This document shows positions 52,953-61,852 of a stretch of 64,000 bases of DNA, one piece after another (the first letter of the stretch is position 1; each line of letters starts with the position of its first letter). The DNA comes from Zobellia barbeyronii. GTDB lineage: Bacteria; Bacteroidota; Bacteroidia; Flavobacteriales; Flavobacteriaceae. The DNA is taken from positions 1 to 64,000 of the forward strand of contig NZ_JACATN010000006.1 of NCBI RefSeq assembly GCF_018603515.1, written 5' to 3'. A program made the translations under genes and the position numbers. The notes beneath the pieces were generated by a model that was not told the DNA's origin, did no database searches, and worked only from the letters and a program-made list of their open reading frames with translations.

Positions 52953-54071
52953 ATGAAATTCATAGTATCCAGTACGTATCTCTTAAAGCAATTACAAGTT
53001 TTAGGTGGTGTTATTAATAATAGCAACACACTACCTATTCTAGACAACTTTCTATTTGACCTTGATAATAACAAATTAACGGTCTCCGCTTCTGATCTCG
53101 AAACTACAATGAGTTCAGTGCTAGATGTAGATTCTGACAACCAAGGTACCATTGCCGTTCCGGCTCGCCTTCTGTTAGAGACGCTAAAGACTTTTCCGGA
53201 GCAACCCTTAACTTTTGTTGTTGAAGACAATAACACGGTAGAAATAAGCTCTAATCACGGTAAATATGCTTTGGCGTATGCCGATGGAGCAGAATTTCCT
53301 AAAGCTGTTGAATTGGCCAACCCTAGCTCCACCACCCTTCTTGGAGATATCTTGGCTACCGCTATTGACAAAACTATATTTGCAGCAGGTAATGATGACC
53401 TTAGACCTGTAATGAGCGGTGTGTTCTTTCAGTTCTCTACAGAGAGTTTAACTTTTGTTGCTACGGATGCTCACAAATTGGTAAAATACCAACGAACTGA
53501 TGTTACCGCTTCACAAGTTGCTGAATTTATAATGCCTAAAAAACCTTTGACTCTTTTAAAGGGAATATTAGGAGGTAGCGAATCTGATGTTGTTATTGAG
53601 TACAATGACAGTAACGCTAAATTCAGTTTTGAGAATACAGAACTTATCTGTCGTTTAATAGACGGAAAATATCCAAACTACGAAGCAGTAATCCCTAAGG
53701 AGAATCCAAATGTGCTTTCTATTGCTAGAAATCAATTTTTGAGTTCAGTAAAAAGGGTTGCTATTTTCTCTAACAAAACTACCCACCAGATTCGTTTAAA
53801 AATTGCTGGGGCAGAACTTAATATTTCTGCAGAAGATATTGACTACAGTAACAAAGCCGAAGAACGTTTGACTTGTTCTTACCAAGGTGATGATATGCAA
53901 ATTGGTTTTAACTCTCGTTTCCTAACCGAAATGCTGAACAACCTTAACTCTGATGATGTTTCATTGGAAATGAGCTTACCGAACAGAGCAGGTATCCTTA
54001 CTCCTATTGATGGTCTTGATGAGGGTGAAAATGTAACTATGCTTGTAATGCCGGTTATGCTTAACAGCTAA
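52953..54071 (+). CDS. dnaN: DNA polymerase III beta sliding clamp
   Basis: This encodes 372 residues, standard length. The three clamp domains are visible: the opening 'MKFIVSSTYLLKQLQVLGG' and 'NTLPILDNFLF'; the middle 'RPVMSGVFFQF' and 'FVATDAHKLVKY'; the last 'NSRFLTEMLNNL' and the C-terminal 'LVMPVMLNS' in place of the usual MPMR(L/M). It forms the ring that holds the replicative polymerase on DNA. It is not next to dnaA or an origin here, as is common in Bacteroidota. Confidence 0.97.
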   Translation: MKFIVSSTYLLKQLQVLGGVINNSNTLPILDNFLFDLDNNKLTVSASDLETTMSSVLDVDSDNQGTIAVPARLLLETLKTFPEQPLTFVVEDNNTVEISSNHGKYALAYADGAEFPKAVELANPSSTTLLGDILATAIDKTIFAAGNDDLRPVMSGVFFQFSTESLTFVATDAHKLVKYQRTDVTASQVAEFIMPKKPLTLLKGILGGSESDVVIEYNDSNAKFSFENTELICRLIDGKYPNYEAVIPKENPNVLSIARNQFLSSVKRVAIFSNKTTHQIRLKIAGAELNISAEDIDYSNKAEERLTCSYQGDDMQIGFNSRFLTEMLNNLNSDDVSLEMSLPNRAGILTPIDGLDEGENVTMLVMPVMLNS

Positions 54072-54090
54072 ACAGATACTACTAGAATAT

Positions 54091-54124
54091 AAAAAGTCCC
54101 AAGAAGAAATTCTTGGGGCTTTTT
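54091..54124. terminator. Bidirectional terminator between dnaN and DUF4870 gene
   Basis: AAAAAGTCCCAAGAA and TTCTTGGGGCTTTTT form a long stem with a GAAA loop and A/T runs on both flanks. It lies 20 bases after the dnaN stop and 20 bases from the stop of the convergent gene, so it serves both. Confidence 0.85.
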
Positions 54125-54143
54125 CATTTTTATAAGGTGATTA

Positions 54144-54509
54144 TTAAGAGATAAAAGGAATGGTCATAAACTTACTCGGTTTTTCGCCATTACTAGCTCT
54201 CACCGCATTTACTATAGGCATTATAAAAGCTACTATCCCTATAAAAATTAAGCTCAAGATACCTAGGCCAAAAAGTAATATGGCCGGTACACTTAGAATT
54301 GTAAATAGTAATACTGTCAACTGAAAATTTACAATAGACTTACCGTGCTCATCCATTCCGTTTACCGTGTCTTTTGTTGTAAGCCATAATAATAGCGGAA
54401 CTATTAGACCGCCAAAACCGGTGACATAGGTCAAAAATTGCGACAGATGTGCAATTACCAATAATTGATTGTTTTGTTCAAGAGTTCTGTTGTGATTGAT
54501 GATTTCCAT
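54144..54509 (-). CDS. DUF4870 family membrane protein
   Basis: This encodes 121 residues with about three to four membrane helices. Features typical of the family are 'LLVIAHLSQFLTYVTGFGGLIVPLLLWL' (shortened), 'HGKSIVNFQLTVLLF' and 'IVNAVRASNGEKPS'. It is probably an inner-membrane protein of unknown role. It lies before the long hairpin shared with dnaN. Confidence 0.85.
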   Translation of the reverse strand: MEIINHNRTLEQNNQLLVIAHLSQFLTYVTGFGGLIVPLLLWLTTKDTVNGMDEHGKSIVNFQLTVLLFTILSVPAILLFGLGILSLIFIGIVAFIMPIVNAVRASNGEKPSKFMTIPFIS

Positions 54510-54588
54510 TTTTTGATTGTTTTAGGGGTTCTACAAATAAGACGACCGAAAACAAAAAATGTTACAATATTCATTAAATATTAAAACA

Positions 54589-54622
54589 AAAAAATCCCGC
54601 AAGAGCAATGCCTTACGGGATT
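54589..54622 (-). terminator. Terminator for the coiled-coil gene
   Basis: AATCCCG and CGGGATT, extended by AAG/CTT after one mismatch, form the stem. On the minus strand it is followed by a run of seven T. It lies 23 bases after the stop at 54645. Confidence 0.8.
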
Positions 54623-54644
54623 ATTCTATAATAAGTTTACAACC

Positions 54645-55124
54645 CTAAAGCTTACTCTGTAGCTTTATCAATTTTTGCTTATTCTTGTTTATACTTGATT
54701 TCAGTTTACCCAACTTCTTTTCAATTTTGGCAACCTCATTAGGAGAAAGTCTTCCCTTAATTTTATCAACCTCCATTTTATTCCTGATTTTGGCAACCTT
54801 ACTTTCGTCTTTCTTCAATCCTTTTTCTACTGTGCCGATTTGACTAGCAAGCTTTTCGTGTTTCTTAGTCGCCTTATCAGCAGCTTTTTGCGCTTTTATG
54901 ATTGCATCTGCTTCTTTTTCAGCTGCTTTAGCTTCTTTTTCGGCTGCTTTTGCCTCTTTCTCAGTTACTTCAATTTGTTTTCTTAGCTCTTTAGCTTCTC
55001 TCTGAGCTATCTCTACTTGAGAAATTGAATCATTTCTAACCTCTTTTACCTCTTCCTCTTGTGCAAATGAAAAAGTTGCCGCTCCAAAAAGAATAACAGA
55101 AAATATTAATAAACGTTTCTTCAT
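54645..55124 (-). CDS. Secreted Lys/Glu-rich coiled-coil protein
   Basis: This encodes 159 residues. A signal peptide (MKKRLLIFSVILFGAATFSFAQ, about 22 residues) leads into a long alpha-helical, highly charged stretch with repeated 'KEAKAAEKEA' units, predicted to be coiled coil, and a basic C-terminus. It has no recognised domain. Periplasmic or surface-associated helical proteins of this type are common in Flavobacteriaceae. It has its own terminator and appears to be a single gene. Confidence 0.7.
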   Translation of the reverse strand: MKKRLLIFSVILFGAATFSFAQEEEVKEVRNDSISQVEIAQREAKELRKQIEVTEKEAKAAEKEAKAAEKEADAIIKAQKAADKATKKHEKLASQIGTVEKGLKKDESKVAKIRNKMEVDKIKGRLSPNEVAKIEKKLGKLKSSINKNKQKLIKLQSKL

Positions 55125-55241
55125 AAAAATATATTTAAATAGTTAATGGAGGACGAAGTTACTTATTTTCCGTTACCCAAAAACATTCCGCTATTAAATT
55201 TTTGAAGCCTGTTTTTGAATTTCTTTCTACTTGTTTTTGCC

Positions 55242-55249
55242 TATTTTTG
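55242..55249 (+). promoter_or_regulatory. Probable -7 box for mnmE
   Basis: TATTTTTG fits TAnnTTTG exactly. Transcription near 55255 would leave a leader of about eight bases before the ATG at 55263. The -33 TTG (55215-55217) is 24 bases away, longer than usual. Confidence 0.4.
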
Positions 55250-55262
55250 CAAAAACTTTTCA

Positions 55263-56660
55263 ATGGTTCCTAACGATAATATTATAGCATTGGCAACCCC
55301 TTCAGGTGCTGGAGCAATTGCAGTCATCCGTATTTCTGGTGAGACTGCAATAGATACCGCAGCCAATTTTTTTAAATCTTCCTACGGGAAAGATTTAAGA
55401 AAAAAGAAGAGCCATACGATTAGTTTAGGGCATATTGTAGAAGACAATAAGATATTAGATGAAGTTTTGGTCTCCGTTTTTAAGGGACCAAATTCCTATA
55501 CCGGCGAGAATGTTATTGAAATATCCTGTCATGGTTCGCCTTACATTCAGCAACAGGTTATTCAATTGTTTCTTAGGAACGGTTGTAGAACTGCAGATGC
55601 TGGAGAATTTACCCTAAGAGCATTCTTAAACGGGAAAATGGACTTAAGCCAAGCCGAAGCCGTTGCAGACCTTATTGCCAGTGACAATGCCGCTAGCCAT
55701 CAGATTGCTATACAACAGATGCGTGGCGGATTTAGTAATGAGATTAAAAACCTACGTGCAGAGCTTTTAAATTTTGCATCGCTCATTGAACTTGAACTCG
55801 ATTTCTCTGAAGAAGATGTAGAATTTGCAGATCGCACACAGTTTAATGACCTTCTAACACGCATTCAAAAAGTATTGAAAAGCCTAATAGATTCTTTTGC
55901 GGTAGGAAACGTTATAAAAAACGGAATTCCAGTTGCCATTGTAGGTGAACCCAATGTTGGCAAGTCCACTTTACTGAATGCATTTCTTAATGAAGAACGT
56001 GCTTTGGTTTCGGACATAGCTGGTACCACTCGTGATACAATTGAAGATGAAATAGCCATAGGAGGAATCGGTTTTCGGTTTATAGATACGGCCGGTATCC
56101 GGGAAACCCAAGATGTGGTGGAAGGCATGGGCATTAAACGAACTTTTGAGAAAATTGAACAATCTCAGGTAATCTTGCTCTTGGTAGATGGCTCTAAGAT
56201 TTTAGCTGAAAGCGGGAAGCTAAAAAATATCACTATCGACTTTGAAAAAATAAAGAACAAAAATCCTTTAAAGCCACTTCTTCTATTAGTAAATAAGGCC
56301 GATACCCTTTCCGATGCTGATAAAGAGGTTATCGCCCAACACCTAGATGCTGTGAATTACCTTTCTGCCAAAACAGGTGAAGGTGTTGAGCAACTGAAAA
56401 ACAGCTTATTGCAATTTGTAAATACAGGAGCGCTTCGTAACAACGAAACTATTGTAACCAATTCACGCCACTACGATTCACTACTCAAAGCCTTAGAAGA
56501 AATTGAGAAAGTTCAATTTGGTATGGAAGAAGACCTCTCTAGCGACCTTATGGCTATTGATGTGCGCGAAGCACTATATCACTTAGGAGAAATAACAGGG
56601 CAAGTGACTAATGATGAATTGTTGGGGAATATTTTTGCAAATTTTTGTATCGGGAAGTAG
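55263..56660 (+). CDS. mnmE: tRNA modification GTPase MnmE
   Basis: This encodes 465 residues from ATG 55263 (MVPNDNIIALATPSGAGAIA); an upstream in-frame start would add a 16-residue hydrophobic stretch with no family support. It has the N-terminal folate-binding domain, a helical domain, an inserted G domain with 'GEPNVGKSTLL', 'DIAGTTRD' and 'DTAGIRE', and the C-terminal 'CIGK' whose Cys is essential in the family. With MnmG it forms the C5 modification of wobble uridine in some tRNAs. It is full length. Confidence 0.96.
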   Translation: MVPNDNIIALATPSGAGAIAVIRISGETAIDTAANFFKSSYGKDLRKKKSHTISLGHIVEDNKILDEVLVSVFKGPNSYTGENVIEISCHGSPYIQQQVIQLFLRNGCRTADAGEFTLRAFLNGKMDLSQAEAVADLIASDNAASHQIAIQQMRGGFSNEIKNLRAELLNFASLIELELDFSEEDVEFADRTQFNDLLTRIQKVLKSLIDSFAVGNVIKNGIPVAIVGEPNVGKSTLLNAFLNEERALVSDIAGTTRDTIEDEIAIGGIGFRFIDTAGIRETQDVVEGMGIKRTFEKIEQSQVILLLVDGSKILAESGKLKNITIDFEKIKNKNPLKPLLLLVNKADTLSDADKEVIAQHLDAVNYLSAKTGEGVEQLKNSLLQFVNTGALRNNETIVTNSRHYDSLLKALEEIEKVQFGMEEDLSSDLMAIDVREALYHLGEITGQVTNDELLGNIFANFCIGK

Positions 56661-56751
56661 ATTCTAATTTTATTGAACTTTACCCTATTAACTTTATAAA
56701 TTACAGAAATAGGGATTCAATATTTTTTTTACAAGATTAACATACTCTTCC

Positions 56752-59148
56752 CTATCGCTTAAAATCTTTAATGGCCCGAACTCGAAATTTTCGGTGCGTT
56801 CCTGAGCTATTATAGTGATATGAGGCATTACCATCGCTGAATTTTACAAGACGCGCTTGATGCTCATCAAATGGTGTAGCGCTCCAATACAACTCATTTT
56901 CGAATTTCCCCTTGTTATCCGTACCTGGCCCAATAGTTTTATAAAGGTCCCGTAATTCATCTAGTTCGGGTAATCGCCATCCTTCACCTAATTGCTCATG
57001 AATATTCATAGCGTTTTTCCATGTCATTGGACCTTTGTCCTCTATATAAGCAATTTTCCCCGTTTTGTTCGATGAGTCAATAGTAAAGATTATTCCACCA
57101 TTGTAAATATCCCCAGTACCTAATTTTAAGGTAGCTCCTGCATCGATCTCTTCAATATTCTCCGTTTTGACAATAGCATCGGAAACTACTTCTACTTTCT
57201 CAACTTCTAACGGTGTAAATGATTGTTTTTGAGAATCCCCCAGGAATACGTAAGTTAATATTCCAAAAATAACAAGGGCTACGATTAAGAGCCCGGAACG
57301 AACTTTTACGTTCTTGTACGTACCAATGTTCTTTTTAGCTTTATTATAAAATTGATTAATTGCATCAATGATTTTGACTAGGGAATCTTGTAAAATCTTA
57401 AAATACTTTTTAACCGCTCCTTTAAGTGCCAAAGTTCTTTCATTGAGCTTTATATCCCATTGAGCTTCGCGTAATTTTTTTAGTAGTATAGTCCGTTTTT
57501 TCTCCTCTACCGCCATTTGGGGTATTGGCTCTTCACTGTCCCATTTTTCTTCCGAAACAACTCTTCTGGCCTTTACATCTAGTTTTTTATCTAACAACTG
57601 CCTATATTTTGATAAGCTTTCTTTTGTTACTGTTTTGAGTGATGTAACTCTTATGCCGAGTTTATTTTTCCATTCTGTCGCTTTAATGGCATTGAGCACT
57701 GTTGGGCGTTTTTTCCGCTCTACCGCTATTTGAGTATTTTGTTCTTCTTTATCCTTAACTTCTTTATTAATCTTTAACAGACGCTTACATTTTAAAACAC
57801 TTTCTGTAGCAACTATTTTCAGCGAGGCTACTCTTTCGGCAAGCTTATTTTTCCATAATGTTGCATCAAAGTCCTTGAGCACTGCAAGCCGTTTTTTTCT
57901 CTCTGTCGCTATTTGGGTCTTGGGTTCTTTTTTGCCCGACTTTTCTGTTTCAACTTTTAAAACCTCTATCTCTGTTTTATTATCAAAGCAATGATTATAT
58001 TTTGCAAGATCAGTTTTTCTAGTGACTGTTTGTTCTACGACTACTATTTCTTCTATTTCTTTTTCCTGTCGTGTCTCTCTAACTGGATTTATTATTTTGG
58101 CGCTTATTTTTTCCTCAACCACCAGTTGAACTCTTGGTTCTTCAATAATCCGCTTTCTTTCCGGAATTATGCTCCGGGCCTCTATCGTATTCCCGTTGTT
58201 GAATCGATAGTTATATTTAGCAAGACCATTTTTTCTATTTGGTGTTCTTTTTGTGGTAACTGTTTCTCCAAATCCATTTTCCCAAGGCACTTCTCTTAAA
58301 GATTTGGTTGCCTGCCCGTGTCTTTTCTCCCCTATTGCTATACGAGCTTTTATAAATTCTCTTTCACGAATTTCTTCTTGAACTATTGCCCTCTTGTCCT
58401 GGGCTTCTTTCTCAATTCTTCTTTGGTCTTCCGCTTTCTCTCTTAACCTTTTCTCCCTTAAAATTTGTTCTTGAACCTCTGCTGACTCGTCATCAGTTAT
58501 ATTTTCTTCTTCAACATTCTCTTTTGTTCCTACTTCTTCCTTATTTTTTATCTCATTTTCCACTTTATGCTCAGAAACACTTTCTTGGAAGAAGTCAATT
58601 GCTATTTGCCCTTCGGTTATTGAACTTGACACCTTCTGTTCCTCTACATTAACAGGTTTTTCTATAGTATTCTTTTTGGTCAAAGAATTTAGCAAACCCA
58701 TGATATAATAGGAAATTTGTGTAAAAACGATGTCTGTTGGATTCCCGTCACTTATTGGATTTTCATTTTTGCGAAAGACCTGAAGCTCGTTAAAATTAAA
58801 ATTGTAATGTTCAAAAGTAAAATTGACGTCCCAAGAGCATTCATCAAGAATTATAGGGATTATCACAGCCCTATCCGTTTTATATCGATTTATGAGCATT
58901 TTAAATTCATCACTTTTGACAAATTCAGAATTCATAAAAGTATTGCTCAATAAAATCGGAAATACATCTGTTTGGGGTAATCGAGATTCATTTGTTGATT
59001 TCCATTGCTCTATATCATCAACGGAATCATCACTCCAAACAGCTATATTGAAGTTATTTTTTATGGATTGTAAATGGAGTAAGAAATACTTCAGCACATC
59101 TTTATCTTGGCTGGAATAAATCGCTAAGATATTTTTTGTTGAATTCAT
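56752..59148 (-). CDS. TIR-repeat-TM-DUF1566 membrane protein
   Basis: This encodes 798 residues. Residues 1-150 form a TIR-like domain: 'NILAIYSSQDKDVLKYFLLHL', 'ESRLPQTDVFPILLSNTFMNSEFVKSDEF' (quoted in part) and 'AVIIPIILDECSW'. A Glu in 'KSDEFKML' sits where TIR NADases have their catalytic Glu. Residues about 200-600 are charged and helical with four to five degenerate repeats ('W.NKL..RV.SLK...KESL.KY' and 'Q.AVE.KKR'). A single membrane helix lies near 617-637. The C-terminus (about 675-798) is a DUF1566-like domain ('GGIIFTIDSS', 'GWRLPELDELRDLY', 'ELYWSATPFDEHQARLV'). It probably has a cytosolic TIR and an outside DUF1566 domain. Function unknown. Confidence 0.8.
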   Translation of the reverse strand: MNSTKNILAIYSSQDKDVLKYFLLHLQSIKNNFNIAVWSDDSVDDIEQWKSTNESRLPQTDVFPILLSNTFMNSEFVKSDEFKMLINRYKTDRAVIIPIILDECSWDVNFTFEHYNFNFNELQVFRKNENPISDGNPTDIVFTQISYYIMGLLNSLTKKNTIEKPVNVEEQKVSSSITEGQIAIDFFQESVSEHKVENEIKNKEEVGTKENVEEENITDDESAEVQEQILREKRLREKAEDQRRIEKEAQDKRAIVQEEIREREFIKARIAIGEKRHGQATKSLREVPWENGFGETVTTKRTPNRKNGLAKYNYRFNNGNTIEARSIIPERKRIIEEPRVQLVVEEKISAKIINPVRETRQEKEIEEIVVVEQTVTRKTDLAKYNHCFDNKTEIEVLKVETEKSGKKEPKTQIATERKKRLAVLKDFDATLWKNKLAERVASLKIVATESVLKCKRLLKINKEVKDKEEQNTQIAVERKKRPTVLNAIKATEWKNKLGIRVTSLKTVTKESLSKYRQLLDKKLDVKARRVVSEEKWDSEEPIPQMAVEEKKRTILLKKLREAQWDIKLNERTLALKGAVKKYFKILQDSLVKIIDAINQFYNKAKKNIGTYKNVKVRSGLLIVALVIFGILTYVFLGDSQKQSFTPLEVEKVEVVSDAIVKTENIEEIDAGATLKLGTGDIYNGGIIFTIDSSNKTGKIAYIEDKGPMTWKNAMNIHEQLGEGWRLPELDELRDLYKTIGPGTDNKGKFENELYWSATPFDEHQARLVKFSDGNASYHYNSSGTHRKFRVRAIKDFKR

Positions 59149-60041
59149 ATTTTAAAGAAGTAACTGTAAGTAAAATCTTGACCTGGTTTAGGTTTAAAAT
59201 GACATCTAGCTTTAATTTGAGTAATAGCCATTTAAGCTGCTAAAAATAAGGATAATTTTTATCTAAAAGATACTACAAATGAATTATTTTATACTTTCTA
59301 AAAGTTTAGTAACGTGTAACATAAAGACCTTTCTGTAAAGATTTTGATTAATAGTAGTTTTTGCTATTTCTATTTCTTAGCCCTGCTATAATCTAGCCGT
59401 TATTATCATTCTTTATCAATATAAAACTAGTTATTTCTGCGAAAAACAGATAAAAATATATGAACAGAATAAAATGGTCATAAGTATAAGATAAAGATAA
59501 TGCAACACAAATAATCTTCAGTCAAAGAATATTGAAGGACTCTGACATATCAATGTCATAATCAGTTTTACTTGTGGTTACAAAAGCATCCTCATTATAT
59601 AGTTCCTTTTTTGGGCATTCTACACCATCTTTTCCGCAAGGTTTTCGCCCTACTTCAAAGTCCTAATAGTAGAATTTCAGAACCTAACTTCACCTGTTTA
59701 TATAGACTGAAGTCGGATACGGGCTTCTTGGAGGTTTTTATCAACAATATCCACATTTAAGTGATTATTTATACACACTTGTATTTTTTTAAGGTCTATA
59801 CTTTTAATGTGTTGCACTTGGTGATTGTCCTAACCAACTGCAGTGCCGCTAATTTAGCTAACATAGATTACATATTATTATTCGCATACAAATGCCTAAT
59901 ATTTATATAGTAACATTCACCAAGATGTAATATACCATTTGCTACAATAACCATATGATGACTATCCTTTTTGTACTCGTCGTGGCTTTTAACAATACTT
60001 TTATTACGATTTTTTTGTTATTAAACTATTATAACCTAACC
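59149..60041. other. Long intergenic region between TIR gene and secreted-protein run
   Basis: About 890 AT-rich bases without a supported gene. A 62-codon reading at 59572-59760 has no family features. The segment around 59600-59730 is less AT-rich than its surroundings and may be old gene debris, but I cannot identify it. It should contain both divergent promoters; none was convincing. Confidence 0.45.
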
Positions 60042-60872
60042 ATGAAATACATTCTATTATCCTGTTTTTTATATCTAAATATAATGGTGGCACAGCAACC
60101 AGAAAAAAATGCTGAGAATAAATCTAAAACTTTAGAAGGTTTCTATGACTTGTCTGAAATGGAAATGCCAACTAAACTTTATCTATTAGACAACAACCTA
60201 TTTCATTACTATTCAATTTTTGGGAGTGTAGATTTAGAAGTTTATGGCACCTATAGCATAGAGGGCAATGAACTAAAATTACAGCCAAACAAAGAGTTAG
60301 TACAACCTTATATTTTATATGCAAGACACAATGACCAGTTAAAAGACTCCATATCCATTAATTATATAAGCCCTGAACATCACAGAGAAAAAATGTTTTT
60401 CAAGGTTGATAAAAAATGGGTCACAAACCTTGAAAGCAAAGGTAGTTTTGAAGAAGTTTCAATTAAATTCAAGAGTAAAGCCATAAAAGATATAAAGGTT
60501 AACCTAACCGCTAGCCAGTTACGTGAAACGCCAGTTTTTAATACAGTAGAACTCTATTTTGGTAAAGTGTCTGAAGGCGATAATGAATTTATTATGGATA
60601 ACAATCGTTTTTATTATATGAGAAAACGCTTGGCTAAAACTCCATTACTGTTAGAAGGAGATACTATTATTAGTGGAGATGAAAAAAGAATACGAGAACC
60701 TTTACATGAGTCTGATAAAGAAGCTATAACAAAATATATTACAAAAGGAGGTATTTTCTCTGACACAACCATAAACCGTGGCAATGAGTTTTACAAAATC
60801 GATCTTAAAAAAGAAGATTCAAAACCTCTGCTACATGTGTTGAAAAATGGAAAAGTAAAGGAAGAATACTAA
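60042..60872 (+). CDS. Secreted protein of unknown function
   Basis: This encodes 276 residues from ATG 60042, which gives a signal peptide (MKYILLSCFLYLNIMVAQQ); a start 29 codons upstream adds an extra hydrophobic stretch and is less likely. The mature part is beta-rich, with 'LYLLDNNLFHYYSIFG' and 'VYGTYSIEGNELKLQP', reminiscent of small lipocalin-like or Bacteroidota surface proteins, but I cannot assign a family. It is first in a run of four same-strand secreted-protein genes, 47 bases before the next. Confidence 0.7.
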   Translation: MKYILLSCFLYLNIMVAQQPEKNAENKSKTLEGFYDLSEMEMPTKLYLLDNNLFHYYSIFGSVDLEVYGTYSIEGNELKLQPNKELVQPYILYARHNDQLKDSISINYISPEHHREKMFFKVDKKWVTNLESKGSFEEVSIKFKSKAIKDIKVNLTASQLRETPVFNTVELYFGKVSEGDNEFIMDNNRFYYMRKRLAKTPLLLEGDTIISGDEKRIREPLHESDKEAITKYITKGGIFSDTTINRGNEFYKIDLKKEDSKPLLHVLKNGKVKEEY

Positions 60873-60919
60873 TATATAAGCCTCTATTTCTTAAAGACCT
60901 TTCTAAAGACCAAATAGTA

Positions 60920-61774
60920 ATGAAATTAACCAAACTACTTTTCTTCTCCATATACTTTATCGCACAATTTTCAGTGTTTGCTCAAGAGTCACCTACTCTT
61001 GAGCCTAAAATAGAAACAGAATATGATTTTGTAACAAAGAAAGATTTATGGTCTACTTGTAATTCATTATTTACGGATATGACGGTTTGGAACAATTATG
61101 ATGAAGACGAAAGAAATAAATTGACAAGCAAATGTGGAGAGTTAGGTTACAGTGAAGCATGTGAAGACATGTGGAATATTATTTGTGGTGATGACTGGAC
61201 AGATGAAGGCTATAACATAAATTATCTAGACGATACTACTGCGTTCTGCAAAGTATCATCTGCCTTAGAACCACAAAATGGTAATTCATACGACTACTCT
61301 AGTATAAGTGACTTGAGTTATGCCACAGCATGGGTTGAGGGTGTTAAAGGAGATGGAATTGGTGAATATGTTGAGTTTAACTTCCCTACGCAGCATCCAC
61401 GTATTACAACTATTAAGATTGCAAATGGATATATCAAAGACAAGACTACTTGGAAAAATAACTCCCGAGTAAGGCAATTAAAAGTATGTGTAAACAATAC
61501 AGAATTTGCCATTTTAAATCTTAAAGATGTGTATGCAGAGCAGATTTTTGAAATACCAACAATAGGTTTTGAAATAACATACCGCGGCTCTAATGACGAT
61601 GGTACAAGTTGGTATAAATACAAAGATGAGAATGGTAACACATTCAAATCTTATAATAAGGAAATAGAATCAGGAGATACAATAAGGTTTGAAATCATAA
61701 GCGTTTACAAAGGCGATAAATACGATGATACCGCTATAACAGAAATATATTTTTCGGGATTAGATGTGTATTAA
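60920..61774 (+). CDS. Secreted protein with NADase-type glycan-binding domain
   Basis: This encodes 284 residues with a signal peptide (1-22). An N-terminal Cys-rich helical part ('CGELGYSEACEDMWNIICGDD') precedes a galactose-binding-like domain of the 'NADase-type glycan-binding' family: 'ISDLSYATAWVEGVKGDGIGEYVEF' in shortened form, then 'IKIANGYIKDKTTW', 'NNSRVRQLKVCVNN' and 'IISVYKGDKYDDTAITEIYFSG'. The domain is named after fungal and bacterial NADases, but no NADase domain is visible here, so only glycan binding is suggested. It is the second gene of the secreted run. Confidence 0.83.
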   Translation: MKLTKLLFFSIYFIAQFSVFAQESPTLEPKIETEYDFVTKKDLWSTCNSLFTDMTVWNNYDEDERNKLTSKCGELGYSEACEDMWNIICGDDWTDEGYNINYLDDTTAFCKVSSALEPQNGNSYDYSSISDLSYATAWVEGVKGDGIGEYVEFNFPTQHPRITTIKIANGYIKDKTTWKNNSRVRQLKVCVNNTEFAILNLKDVYAEQIFEIPTIGFEITYRGSNDDGTSWYKYKDENGNTFKSYNKEIESGDTIRFEIISVYKGDKYDDTAITEIYFSGLDVY

Positions 61775-61852
61775 TAATTCTTTTATAAAAAGTATAACGC
61801 TATTGATGATTATTATTCAGGTTTTAAAAAGCATGTTTTAGAAAAATAAATC

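Noticed and set aside
59572-59760. 62-residue reading in the long gap before the secreted-protein run
   Set aside because: No signal, domain or neighbour support; could be debris of an old gene but cannot be called.
60920-61774. NADase toxin
   Set aside because: Only the glycan-binding domain named after NADases is present; no NAD-cleaving domain is visible.
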